A stretch of 64,000 bases of DNA, taken from the NCBI RefSeq assembly GCF_009727055.1, contig NC_052351.1:12471019-12535018 (forward strand), in the 5' to 3' direction. How positions within the stretch are numbered: position 1 is the first letter of the stretch; the number at the start of each line of letters is the position of its first letter. This DNA comes from Benincasa hispida. Taxonomy: Eukaryota; Streptophyta; Magnoliopsida; Cucurbitales; Cucurbitaceae. The notes below the pieces were generated by a model. The model saw only the letters and a program-made list of their open reading frames with translations, searched no databases and was not told where the DNA came from. Of the stretch, positions 48,401 to 60,051 are shown piece after piece. Position numbers and translations under genes: made by a program.

Positions 48401-50013
48401 TCTTGATAGCTGGTAGAAATACAAGCTATTGTAGCCTTTTATTTAGAATTATGAGGGCTAACAAGTAGGATATGCGTTGATAATACTAAGAATTTATGTG
48501 AAAAGTGAGCTTGCATCGATCAGCACTGAAAATCTCTACTAATCTTATATTATGCGTTATTCTGCATCAGAATGTCTATTTTTGTAGCTATCGCAGGAAT
48601 CGATCGCATGCATTGATCCCAGACCATCGCAAAGTTGATCGTATGCGTGGATCTTCATGAAGACCAGTTTGTCGCATGGAATGTTGCAGCTACAGAGTGA
48701 TAACCAAGATAGAAGGTCGATCACAAAGTGAGTGGAATGCGTTGATACTTCAGGAGAAATAAGCATGAAAGCATACCTTAGGAGTATAAAAAAGATAAGA
48801 TGATGTTAACATTTCACCTACCGCGTCAGAGGTGGCAGGGATTCAGAGCGGGACCACCAATGTTGTCGACATTTGAGCTCTATAAATAGAGCCTTAGAGC
48901 CAAATTCAAGGTATCCGAGCTTCTGCCTTGAGGCGGATCTTTGTGATCACAGATGAGAGCATGAGCAGACACTCTTTGAAGATTTTCCACCTCCACAGCC
49001 CCTTCTGAGTAACGACCGAAGATAGAGCTCGAGAGAGACTTCTCTACCATCCATCAATGGCGCCACCAGCAGCCTTGACGCATTTCCGATGAAAAGCAAG
49101 AGATTACTTGCATCTAGCCTTCCACCTCTCCTCTTATCTCTGTATTGTTTTACATTTTGGCTTAAGACATTAATACATTTTGTAATCAATGCATTTTTTA
49201 GTTCCTTCAACTTCATCTTCTTCATCTTCCTCTCCTTTATCATCATTTACATTCATTGTTTAGTTATCAAAGGCAGTCGCATATTCAATCGTATAGCCTA
49301 GAGTTAGGACACATGTAGCAACCCATCGAGAGGTGTGCGTTGCGGAAGTATAGTGAGTTAATCTTCTTCGCTTGGTGTGAGGTGGTAGCAACACTTGTCT
49401 ATGAGTCATCGCGATGCTTGTTTATGAGCTGATTAGACGCAACTAACCGCCTGAGAGGGTGAGTAGTGGAACACACTAAAGCAAAGTATGCATTGTTCTT
49501 AGAGATAGGCACGATCTTATGCTCGATGCAACCATGTATTATAGAGATATAGGCATGCGGCTGGCCACAGAGAGGTGTGGATGCATTAGTGTGCCGAGTT
49601 AGGATTACTCGAGCGACCTAACATAATGAATATTATTATGCGTTAACAACTGCTGCGTCCCTACCAATTCTCATAGTTAAACTTTCATTGCTCAATCTGT
49701 TTAGTTAGGAGTAGGAGTAGCGCATGATACTTTAATATTTGTCTTTTTACTTTTATTCATCGTCTCAAACACATTGCTTTACAAACATCATTGAGTTCCA
49801 AGTCCCTGTGTTTGACCTCGGATCATCCCGAGAAACTTTCGTTCTCATTATACTTGGCGAGAAAGCAAGAAAACTTGTGACAGGAACGCATGGTTATCGC
49901 ATACATGCTTAAACGCATAATGTATATTTTCTAGTCTAACGATGACCATCGACGCATGGAGATCAACGCATAACATAAGATGCATAGTTATTTCCTCTTC
50001 TTTTTCCATCGCA
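48401..50013 (+). mobile_element. Solo LTR of Ty3 family C, 1613 bp
   Basis: Starts TCTTGATAGCTGGTAG (TG changed to TC) and ends TTCCATCGCA. It is flanked by TTGAT (48396-48400) and TCAAT (50014-50018), a 5-bp duplication with two transitions, 13 bp inside the 5' copia LTR. It is collinear with the 1615-bp LTR at 23865-25479, including the opening hairpin and the block 'gtccctgtgtttgacctcgg' near 49803. The words ATCGCATGC and GCATTGATC recur through it. Confidence 0.8.
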
Positions 50014-50204
50014 TCAATGCCCTAAATCTTCTAGGGTCCAATAGTTTGTAATTGTAATGCACAAACATTTTATTTATGTAATAAAATTTGTGATGTTTTA
50101 TTTCAAAATTAGTTGCATTAACCACAAACCAATAAACTAACATCCAAGGTTATCTTGTAACTTAAACATGTATGTAGAGACATACGGGTGAATCATGTTT
50201 AAGT

Positions 50205-52313
50205 TGAAGGAACTCTTAAACAAGAGTATCCATGAGCACATTCAGATTTTTTCTATTTCATTGTGACTGAATTACCACACACACGTTCTAACAAAACAGG
50301 TATGCATTTTAACACTAATTATGGGCATGCTTTGAAAAGTAAATAATAACAGATTGAGTAAACGTACCAGTTGAAGACTTTCTTCACACAAACTCAATCA
50401 AGCGGAAGCGACTCCTCTACGGTCCAAATCGACCAACAATTAGTCGGCTACCAGCACCACGATCGTCTACACGAACGACAGCGCACGAACAAACAGCAAT
50501 CGAGGATGACACCACCACTCAAAGCCCTTTCTTTTCTCGGAGTAAGAATCCAAAGAGTGGACTTTTATGGAATTGGTAGAGGAGGAAGAAAAGGGATGAT
50601 CGTGTACAACGACAAGCAAGTGGGAAAGAGCTATCGTATAGTGGGTGTTTGTCGCTTAGAGAAAAGTACATGATCGTGTAGGTTTTACTAAGCGATCATT
50701 TAGTAATTAGTAAACGATTGTTTAGTAAAGAGTAAGTGATCGTTTAGAAAACTCGGTACGCTAAGCGATCGTTTAGAGAATGCATGTGATCGTTTAGTAC
50801 GCGGGGTGTGCAATCGTTTAGGCGATAAGGTGCTATCGTATAGGTTCTTAGCTAAGCGATCGTGACATTTCCACACCTAGAGCGATTTTTTTGAACTCTT
50901 TGCAAAATGAAATCCATTTTCATTTTATTCTTCAAATACAATAACCGAAATTAATCTTCCCACTTTCACACGATTTAGGAGAGATTTCTGGCCAATTATC
51001 ACATAATCGCCTAATTAAATAATAAATGAATATGATCATATTATATTCTTAACCTATAGTTTGATATCATATATCTACTATAGTAATTTCTCCTCTACTT
51101 GATATAAATCATATTTATATCTAATTTCCTCCAAAATAATGTATCTCATACATTTAGTCAATTATATCATATATAATTAACCAGTTCAATTATATCATAT
51201 ATAATCGAACTTCCTCTTGTCAATTTGAACATTTCAAACTAACCCAAAAACTGATTCTCGACTTTATCCAAGCTACCTAGGGGACCTTATGGACCTATGG
51301 CTTAAAGCTCCAATGGTACGTGAATAGCTTACTAAACTCTTTAACCACGAGATCTACCATCTGTTAACTGTCAGGCATTTCACTAAAGACCAATAGCTGA
51401 ACTCTTCTTACCACAGATATATTTCTGTGTCCATCGGATATAACCAATCATGAGTACGATGACTCTTCACAGATGCTCGTAAGTACAGCTGGGCTAATTT
51501 ACCATTTTTCCCCTATAGTTACATCTCACTCCTTAAATACCATTGATTCCTCTAATGAACAATACAACATAGTCCAACTATGTGTGAACACCTCTCGGGC
51601 CAAGAGAAAGTGTGTGGCGCCACATCGTTCAAGCCCTGGAATCAGCCCTTAAGGGAGTTATCTATCTACTTGCCCCTAATTCAGGGAAGGAATGAATTCC
51701 ATCTTGTGTAGCTAAGTTCCCAGCTCCCAAATTAGACGAATTCCCAAAATGGTAGGTTTGAGTCGACGACCTGGCCACTCACGCCCATAAAATCAAAGGA
51801 CTTCCCTCAATGGCAAGAATTCCCAACTCACTCAGGATTTAGGTCATGTTACCTATGGTCATCCTAGTGAAGTGAAGTCCCTGTCATGAATAATGTTATA
51901 TAACGAGATGTTAACACTTCGTGGTCAGGTCTTATACAAACTCTTTGTATAGGATGCCCCCACTCGCATGTTCCTTACACAAATGATCAGGATCAGACCA
52001 TCTGTGATAAGTCACAACAATTATGACCATTCCACAAAGCAGGCCGCATCCATAGCATTACCAGGATAAGGTTTCCCTCCTTTATCCATATACTATAAAC
52101 CATTTTGGTTATTACTTAAGACATGATCCACTTGTATGTTACATACAGATAACTAAGGATTTTAGGTTTATTGGTTTGTGGTAAAGAAAATAAAGCAAAC
52201 AACTGAGCAAAATCAAGAAGTGAAGTAAAATATCATATATTATACATCACAAGCATTCGTACAAACTGTTTACAAACTATAGGACACGAGACTTTAGGGC
52301 ATCAACCCCAACA
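50205..52313 (-). mobile_element. Solo LTR (family A, antisense), 2109 bp
   Basis: Left end TGAAGGAACTC, right end GCATCAACCCCAACA. It splits the host LTR between 'catgtttaagt' and 'atgataacc'. The duplication is not clean: TAAGT is on the left and only an AAT-like remnant on the right. A CGATCG/GATCGTTTAG cluster lies at 50620-50870. Confidence 0.85.
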
Positions 52314-52823
52314 ATGATAACCTAAATAGTTTGTAGTAGATGGATAAGGCTGGATACCTTATCCTGGTCACACTACGAGTATGGTCCTCTTTGTAGATGT
52401 TACGAATTATTGTAAAGTGCTACAAATGATCTGATCCTAGTCATTCATGTGGAGACATGTGAGCATGGATATTCTATACAAATAAGTTTGTATAAGACCA
52501 AACCACGAAATGTTTAGTCTCATTATATAACATTGTTCATAATACAGATTACATGGCATTAGGATGACCATAGGTAACATGACCTGAATCCTGAATGAGT
52601 TGTAAACTTCTATGAGGGTAGCCCTTTGATTTGTATGGATGAGAGTGGCCAGATCACCGACTCAATAAGCCTACCATTTTGGGGATTCTTCTGATTTGAG
52701 AGTTGGGAAATTCACTCCTTTCGCAATGTGGGGGCAAGTAGATAAAATTCTCTATTAAGGATTGATTCAGGGGCTTGAACAATGTGGTGCCACACCCTCT
52801 CCTAGCCGGAAAGGGGTTTGATC

Positions 52824-54937
52824 TGAAGAAAATCAGACATGAGGATTTCCATGAGAAGTGGAATGATCGTTCCAAATTTCCTTTGAAATTGAACACTACC
52901 AATTATAGTCAAGAAACGGAAACTAACCGGTCAGGCACAAAACGAAATTACAGCAAGCTTCACAAGATAATCAAGGGAAAGATTATACATACCTTTGAAG
53001 ACTCATCTTCAAACTCCCTTGATCACGAACGCTCGTTCAATCTCCAAGACTGCAACATACGAATGCTCAAACACAGTGACCGCAACACAACACAATCAAT
53101 CAGCAACCACCACAGGAACACTGCGAACACAACGAGTGACCTCCAAAACTTCAACTTAGTCGAGTTGAGTCAGACACCACCACAATGGCTACCTTGGTAT
53201 TCTCGGTGTGAGAATCCAGAAGTGTGGGCTCTGTGTGGACTTGTTAGAAGAAGAGATCGAAGAGTAACAATCGTGTAAACGATTGAGCAAGTAGGAGATG
53301 GCAAAAGTCGATCGTATAGACGATGCCCAATCGTTTCAAAAATGCTCCGCGGTCGTTTAGCTACAACCAACTGAGTGAACTATCATGTAGTGTCACTCCA
53401 CGATCTTTTAGTCTCTGTCAGCTATCGTTTAGTAAATCTTATTCACCATTTGTTTAGGAAATCTATTCTCGGCAAGTTCTCATGGAATCATTTTGGCGAG
53501 AATCGTTTAGTAAATCCATGAGAACTTACCGAGAATAGCAAAAATCTCAAATCTTACCAAATTTAGGAAAACATTTTTCCTTTTATCTCACGGTTACCAT
53601 GAAACCACCAATAACCTCCCATTCAATTGGTTACTAAGGAAAAAGATATAATTATTCAATAATTAATATTATTATAAATATATATGATAACCAACTTTCC
53701 GTATTATATTTATAACCTATAGTTTTAATATTCCATCTCATGAAACATATAAACCATAGTTCATTTTCTATTTCATGGTACTTAATGTAAATCTCATTTA
53801 CATTAATCCTCTACTTGATGTATCTTATACATCACACCGATCATATCATATATAATCGAACTTCCTCTTGTCAACTTGAACATTTCAAATCAACACTAAG
53901 AACTGATTCTCAACTTGAATCTATTGAGCTACCAAGGGGACCTTATGGACTTGTAACTCGAAGTTCCAACGGTACGTGAATAACTGACTAAACTCTTTAG
54001 TCACGGGATCCACCATCTATTAACTACCAAGCACTCCACTAAAGACCGACAGCTGAACTCTCCTTACTACAAATATATTATGTGTCCATATCAACCAATC
54101 AACAGTGCGATAACCCTTCATAGATCGCTCATAAGTATAGTTGAGCCAATAACCGTTATGCCCCTATAGTTACATCTAACTCCTTAAGTACCACCGATCC
54201 CTCTAATATACATAAGTCATGGTTCTATTATGATTGAGTTCTCTCTTCCAAAGAGAAGTTGTGGCCACTATGTTCAAGACCCGGAATCAGCTTTTAAGGA
54301 AGCAATCTATCTACTTACCCGGCTTCGAGGAAGGAGTGAATCCATCTTGTGTAACTGAGTTCCCAGCTCCCAGATCAGAAAAATGCCCAAAAAGGTAAAC
54401 ATGTTGAGTTGGCAATCTGGCCACTCTCACCCATACTAAACAAAGAACTGCCCTCAAAGACAGGAGTTCCCAAAACACTCAGGATTGAAGTCATGTCACC
54501 TATGGTCGTTTAGGTGAGATGTAAGTCTCAAGTATCAACGGCGTTATATACAAAGACGAATCATCTCGTGGTCCGGTCTTATACATCTTTGTATAGGACA
54601 CCCCCGCTCGCATGTCTCCACATGAATGGTTAGGATCTACTATCTGTAGTAGTTCACAACACTTGCAAACCACTATAAAGTGAGCCATATCCGTAGTGTC
54701 ACCAGGATCAAGTATCCCTCCTTAATCCTTATACTACAAACCTATTTAGGTTATCACTTAAGGCATGATCCACTTGTAAATCTCATATACATGCTTAAGT
54801 TTACATACAATAACCATGGAGCTTTGTTTATTGGATATAAGTAAATGCCAAATAAAATAACTCTTATTTTATTCATAACAATGTGTACAAATTACAAACT
54901 ATGAGACTCTGGGAGAATTAGGACACCAATCCCAACA
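52824..54937 (-). mobile_element. Solo LTR (family A, antisense), 2114 bp
   Basis: Left end TGAAGAAAATCAGAC, right end CACCAATCCCAACA. A perfect TGATC duplication lies at 52819-52823 and 54938-54942. The uninterrupted 3' LTR of the same element reads across this point at 62841-62845, which proves the insertion. A CGATCG cluster lies at 53262-53515. Confidence 0.95.
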
Positions 54938-55840
54938 TGATCATAGTTAGACGATGATTTATTGTTCATTAGAGGGATTAGTGGTACTTAAGGAGTTAGA
55001 TGTAACTACAGAGGCAAAACGATAATGGTTCATGAGGTCCTCTCGATAGCTCAATGGGATTTAATGAGAACCAGTTTTTGGAATAATTTGAATGGTTCAA
55101 ACTAATTGAGGAATTAATTATAAATGATATAATTACTATAACGTATTTGATATATTATAATATTAAGTATTTATGAGAGGAAATAAATATTTGAATATGA
55201 TTCAAATATTAATTATATGAATTTGATTCATATAATTAAATTTAATATAAATGTGATTTATATTAAAAATCATTGGTGAGATGAAATTGAAACTATAGGC
55301 TATATTGTATTTGATACAATATAAAAACTATAGATTGTATGTTATATGTGTATATAGTTATGTATATATGTATAATAAATTAGTAATTATATATATATAT
55401 ATATTATATTAATTAATATTAAATTATTTTTTGAAAATATCCAATTTCTCTCCACCCACATATCATGTGGGTGGTTGACATAGGGAGATGGGATCCTCTT
55501 CTTCTCCTTCTTTGACCATTGTTTTTTTAAAGTATAGAATAGTTCTTTATTCTTTCTGAAATCACCAGAGCCCACAATTCCTGGGTTCTCATCCTAGATA
55601 ATACCATGATAATCATTGTATTGTTGTCCATTCGTTGTAGAGGAATTCCATTGAAGAAAGTCTTCAAAGGTAAGGATTTCTAAAACCCTTTTAATTATTC
55701 TCTAATCTTATGAGCATGTTGTATTTTTAGTTTTTATTTAATGCATAATTGTTTTTTTCTGTAAAAATTGAATTCTGAAAAATGAAATTTGGGACGATCC
55801 GTTGCTTTCGCTCAAGGACCCTTCATTGGGAACCTTCAAT

Positions 55841-55853
55841 TGGTATCAAAGCC
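55841..55853 (+). promoter_or_regulatory. Primer binding site of the composite copia element
   Basis: TGGTATCAAAGCC, one mismatch from the complement of the initiator tRNA-Met 3' end (TGGTATCAGAGCC). It starts 2 bp after the 5' LTR end, as expected for minus-strand DNA priming. Confidence 0.9.
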
Positions 55854-58016
55854 TCTAGGTTTTGATTCCAAATTCTCATTTTTATGAAATAATTTTGTAA
55901 ATTACAGAATGTGGTTTATCAAAGCATTTTGCATAAATTCTCATTTTTATCAAAGCATTTTTGTAAAAACTCATTGGGATTTTTCATTTTTGCATTCTGT
56001 AATTCATGAGATGTTTTATGTTGAATGTGGTTTTGCATTAACGGATGTGTTCGAGATTGGGCATTTAGGTTTGTCACTTTTTGTTTTTACAAATTTGGTA
56101 TTGTAAAGGCCCATGTTTTGGGGCATTAATTGCTGCTATTGAGTGTGTATTCATTTGTTGAGTCGTTCTTGGTGTTCCCGTTCGTTTACTGGAGAAATCA
56201 AGGCAGAATTTGATGTTTTTTCTAAGGAGACCGAAGCAATACAGTGGGCGACTATGTTGTAGTGTCGCAATACTGTGCCCTAACGTTGCAACGATGGGAT
56301 GTGGCAGATGGAAGGAAATTTCTGCCCAGCATTGCAGCGCTCCGAGATAGAAGTTTCATGCAGTTCAGCTTCGGTTCATGTGTGGTTCGTTGTTTACCGG
56401 TCTGGTTTGGTTCGTGAGTTCCCCGGTTCGACCGTTTTGGGTTCATTTGGACCGATTTCTGGTTCGGTTCAAGCGGTTCAAGACCCGGTTCACCTGTTTC
56501 GAACCAAATGGCTATTATTTATGTAATAGTTAGTTTTAAATTTCCTTTTAGGTGCCCAATCCTGATTCGTTAATTGCTTTTATTTTATTTATTTTATACA
56601 TGTAATGTATGAATTTCATTTATATTTATATGTCATATAGAATTAAAACCCACCATAGGTTACGCATTTAATTTCATGCATCATTTATATTATAAGAGTT
56701 ATAATATATGTATATGCATGATTTAATTAATATAGCATGTTCATGCATCATATAGTATAAATGTTATAATATATGCATGCATGCATTAGTAGCATATCCA
56801 TGTATCATTTATATTATAATTGTTATAATATATGATTCAATGTATGTATGGATGTATGCTATAATAGTATGTTTCATTACTTTATTATATAAATGTTATA
56901 TATATGTTAGTAATGAAATGGAATTGCATGAAGCATGACATTACTTTAGGTTAATTTATAATTGTTATAATTTAATAAAGTATGTCAAAGCATGCAATGG
57001 ATGGTTTTAATTTATTTCATTTGTTTACAATTGTTATAACAAAGTAAAATTAAAATTAAAATTAATAATTTAGAGTTCCATGCAAACCTTAGATTATAAT
57101 CATTTTTTAAGATTATTTTAAGACATGACTCACATAGACCTAAGATCATTTTTCTAATGAGATTAGAATTTTTAAGTTTAATCTTTTAATCGGTTTAATA
57201 GGATTAAATTGATTTTAACTACAAAGATTAAATATTGTAACAAATGTATCTATAAAAAACCTTCTGTCTAAAGCTAGTTCTGTCTAGACTGGGGTATTTA
57301 AGTTGACGAAAACGTAATACCCCTATCTGGGAACTTACCTGCAAAGATGAATTAGATAGATTTGTTACAAGTATACAAGTTTGATTAAAGTTTGTTAAAG
57401 AGTTTAATGAACCTTAATCAAAATTGTTTAACTATCCACAGGCAAGTTTTTTTTTTTTTTTTTTTTGACAAATTAAACAATCACTTAGATATAGTAAGTG
57501 GGAGTGGGATGTGTGACAACACATCCCTCGGTCTCTTTCATTAGTTTGAAGTAAAGTTTCATGCATGACCTCGTAGCACCGTGGGTGTCCCCCTAAAGGA
57601 TGGCATTTTTGCATGACAATTTATTCAAATTCCAGTAATGGATAGGGTTACTTTAATTTCATGTTCTTCCCTACGGTTGGCTCATTGAAGCGGAACTCTA
57701 GGACCTAAAATGCAGGGTTACATTTACAAGAATTATTAAGTGAGTTTAACAAATTCTTGACTGAATAATGATGACTGATAGTTACAGTAACAAGGTGTTA
57801 TTCTATCTATTGGTTGAGAATGTCTCATTTCAGTGAAGGGGCACTTGATCACCCTACAGTGACTTTTGTCCTGCCTCACTGAAACATCATTGCAAAATAG
57901 ATGTCACTTAGGGTACATTAGACTATTTTGCTAAAATCGATTGGTTGTCTTGTTGTTTTAATGTAAATAAATTAATAATAAATAATTTGTATGGTTTCAG
58001 CAAATCTTATTTCACA
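55854..58016 (+). other. Unusually long (2.2 kb) leader between primer binding site and gag
   Basis: No conserved coding frame. Contents in order: GCAACG/GCATTGCAGCGCT words (56230-56345), a GGTTC-rich block (56371-56505), a degenerate 66-bp tandem array (56679-57050), and a T run (57447-57466). Copia leaders are usually short, so this is insertion or capture, or a leader specific to this family. Confidence 0.6.
56679..57050. repeat. Degenerate tandem array with TATAAnTGTTATAAT palindrome
   Basis: Six copies of a 13-15 bp near-palindrome start at 56691, 56756, 56815, 56888, 56957 and 57026, spaced 65, 59, 73, 69 and 69 bp. Words like GCATCATTTATAT and ATGCATG recur between them. Confidence 0.75.
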
Positions 58017-58870
58017 ATGACTTCCGTGACATTAAATCTACTCGCCACTGAAAAATTAACAGACAAAAACTACACTTCATGGAAAACACGATCAACACAA
58101 TTCTTATAATTGATGACCTTCGTTTCGTCCTTATGGAGGACTGTCCTCCCATTCCAGCTCCAAATGCTGCTCAAAATATTCGAGAAGCATACGAACGTTG
58201 GACACGGGTAAACGAAAAGACCCAAGCATATATCTTGGCAAGCCTTTCCGAAGTCTTGGCCAAGAAGCATGAGCCCATACTCATAGTCTGTGAGATCATG
58301 GAGTCCCTGAGGGGAATGTTCAGACAATCCTCCGCACAGCTCAGGCATGACGCTCTCAAACACATCTTCAATGCCCGTATTCAAAAAGAGGCATCTGTGC
58401 GAGAACATATTTTCAACATGATGGTCCACTTCAACGTGGCAAAGATGAATGGGTCTGTCATCGATGAAGCCAACCAGGTTAGCTTCATTTTGGAATCTTT
58501 ACCTGAAAGTTTCCTACACTTTCATAGCAATGTTGTTTTAAACAGGATTGACTATAACCTAACCAGCCTTCTCAATGAGCTACAGAGCTTCCAGTCCTTG
58601 ATGAAAAGCAAGGGACAGAAGGGTGAAGCAAATGTTACTTCATCCTCTAAAAATTTCCATAAGGGTTCAACCTCTGGGAAAAAGTTTGTACCTTCTTCCT
58701 CCGGCACCAAAAAGTGGAAGAAGAAGAAAGGTGGAAAGGGGAAAGCTAACCCACCAACTTTTGCTCAAAAGAAAGCCAAGGTTGCAAAGGGAATCTGTTT
58801 TCATTGCAACTAGGAGGGACATTGGAAGAGGAATTGTCCCAAGTACTTGGCAGAAAAGTAGAAGGCCAAG
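58017..58870 (+). pseudogene. Copia gag (composite element)
   Basis: The ATG at 58017 opens MTSVTLNLLATEKLTDKNYT, then W-K, the typical start of a plant copia gag. The frame shifts near 58080 and then stays open at 58079-58813 (245 codons), covering the UBN2-type capsid region (AYERWTRVNEKTQAYI, SVREHIFNMMVHFN, NQVSFILESLPESF) and a Lys/Gly-rich tail. A CCHC zinc knuckle (CFHCN*EGHWKRNC, 58795-58835) has its Gln codon changed to TAG. Two lesions therefore disable a otherwise well kept gag. Codon quality is much better than in the family-B copia remnants, so this element is younger. Confidence 0.87.
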
Positions 58871-59578
58871 CAAGGTAAATGTAATTTACTTGTATTGGAA
58901 ATATGTTTAGTAGAGAATGATATTTCTACTTGGATTATAGATTCTGGCGCCACTAATCACGTTTGTTCTTCATTTCAGGGAATTAATTCCTGGTGGCAAC
59001 TTGAGGCTGGTGAGATGATAATGCGAATTGGAACTGGACATGTCGTCTCGACTGTGGCAGTGGAAGGTCTCTAGTTGACTTTACAAAATAAATTCATTTT
59101 ACTAGAAAATGTGTATGTAGTTCCTGGCTTAAAAAGAAAATTAATTTCTGTAAAGTGTTTATTATAACAATCTTATTTTATCATTTCCATGTAAATAAAA
59201 CGTTTATTTCCAAAAATGGTGTTGATATTTGTTCTGCGAAATTGGAAAACAATCTTTATGTGCTAAGACTGTTAGCAACTAAAGCCCTCCATAACACTAA
59301 AATGTTTAAAAATGCGGTAACTCAACATAAAAGACTTAAAATTTGTCCTAAAAAAATGCCCAACATTGACACCTAAGGTTAGGACACATAAATCTCAATA
59401 GGATTGAGAGGTTGGTGAATAATGGACTTCTAAGCAAGATAAAAGAAAATTCTTTACTTGTGTGTGAGTCATGCTTTAAAGGCAAAATTACTAAAAGACC
59501 CTTTACTGGAAAAGATTACAAGGAAAAAGAACCTCTAGAGCTAGTACATTCAAACCTTTGTGGTTCGATGAATGTTAA
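58871..59578 (+). pseudogene. Copia protease and GAG-pre-integrase (composite element)
   Basis: The protease active site DSGATNHVC lies near 58940-58966, within STWIIDSGATNHVCSSFQG. Reading continues with a stop after AVEGL, then YVVPGLKRKLIS. The pre-integrase region reads RLGHINLNRIERLV (a stop and shift precede it near 59372), then CESCFKGKITKRPFTGK and ELVHSNLCGSMNVKTKK. The integrase catalytic core should follow but is absent: the sequence jumps to RNase H at about 59579. Confidence 0.85.
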
Positions 59579-59970
59579 AACAAAGAAAGCAAAACAGTCT
59601 GATAAGGATTCTAAGCAATCCACATCAACATCAGTGTTCACTCTTAACGAAGGATCAGTAGTCTAGAGGAGCACCAAGTAAGGGTGCAATGCTAACTCCA
59701 CTATGGAGGTAGAGTATGTAATGGCTTGTAAAGCTACTAAAAAAGCTGTTTGGTAGGAATTCTTGATGGATTTAGAAGTCATTTCAGATATGTCAAAGCC
59801 CATTACACTTTATTGTGATAATAGTGATGTTGTGGCTAATTCTCGAGAACCTAGGAGTCACAAGCGTGGCAAACACATCGAGCAGAAGTATCATCGCATC
59901 TGAGAAATTGTGCATCAAGGGGACGTGATCGTCACGACTAAGGTGTTTAAAGGTCACCTGTAGAGTATGA
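59579..59970 (+). pseudogene. Copia RNase H tail after a large internal deletion
   Basis: Begins AKQSDKDSKQSTSTSVFTLN in frame with the pre-integrase region and continues STMEVEYVMACKATKKAVW, ITLYCDNSDVVANSREPRSH, KRGKHIEQKYHRI and GDVIVTTKVFKGH. Stops at about 59664 and later. The whole integrase core, all RT and the start of RNase H are missing, so well over 2 kb was lost in one step. Confidence 0.85.
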
Positions 59971-60051
59971 TTTCTATTGGGTGGTTTATGCCCTAGTTTA
60001 TTGATTTTGTACTTTGTATTTTAGTATGACTTTTACATTGTACACCCCACT

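Larger units (their letters stand above)
48388..55838 (+). mobile_element. 5' LTR of the composite copia element, in four pieces
   Basis: Pieces: 48388-48400, 50014-50204, 52314-52823 and 54938-55838. The first 13 bp (TGTTGGGGTTGAT) are separated from the rest by a 1.6-kb LTR. It ends GGAACCTTCA at 55838, 2 bp before the primer binding site. Compared with the 3' LTR, about 200 bp is missing near 55026, between GGTTC/GGTCC words, which suggests a deletion between short direct repeats. The left flank CAACT should recur right of the 3' LTR, outside the window. Confidence 0.82.

Noticed and set aside
52775..53278. 167-codon open stretch on the plus strand
   Set aside because: It spans the boundary of a solo LTR insertion, so no such gene could predate the insertion; equivalent LTR copies have stops here.
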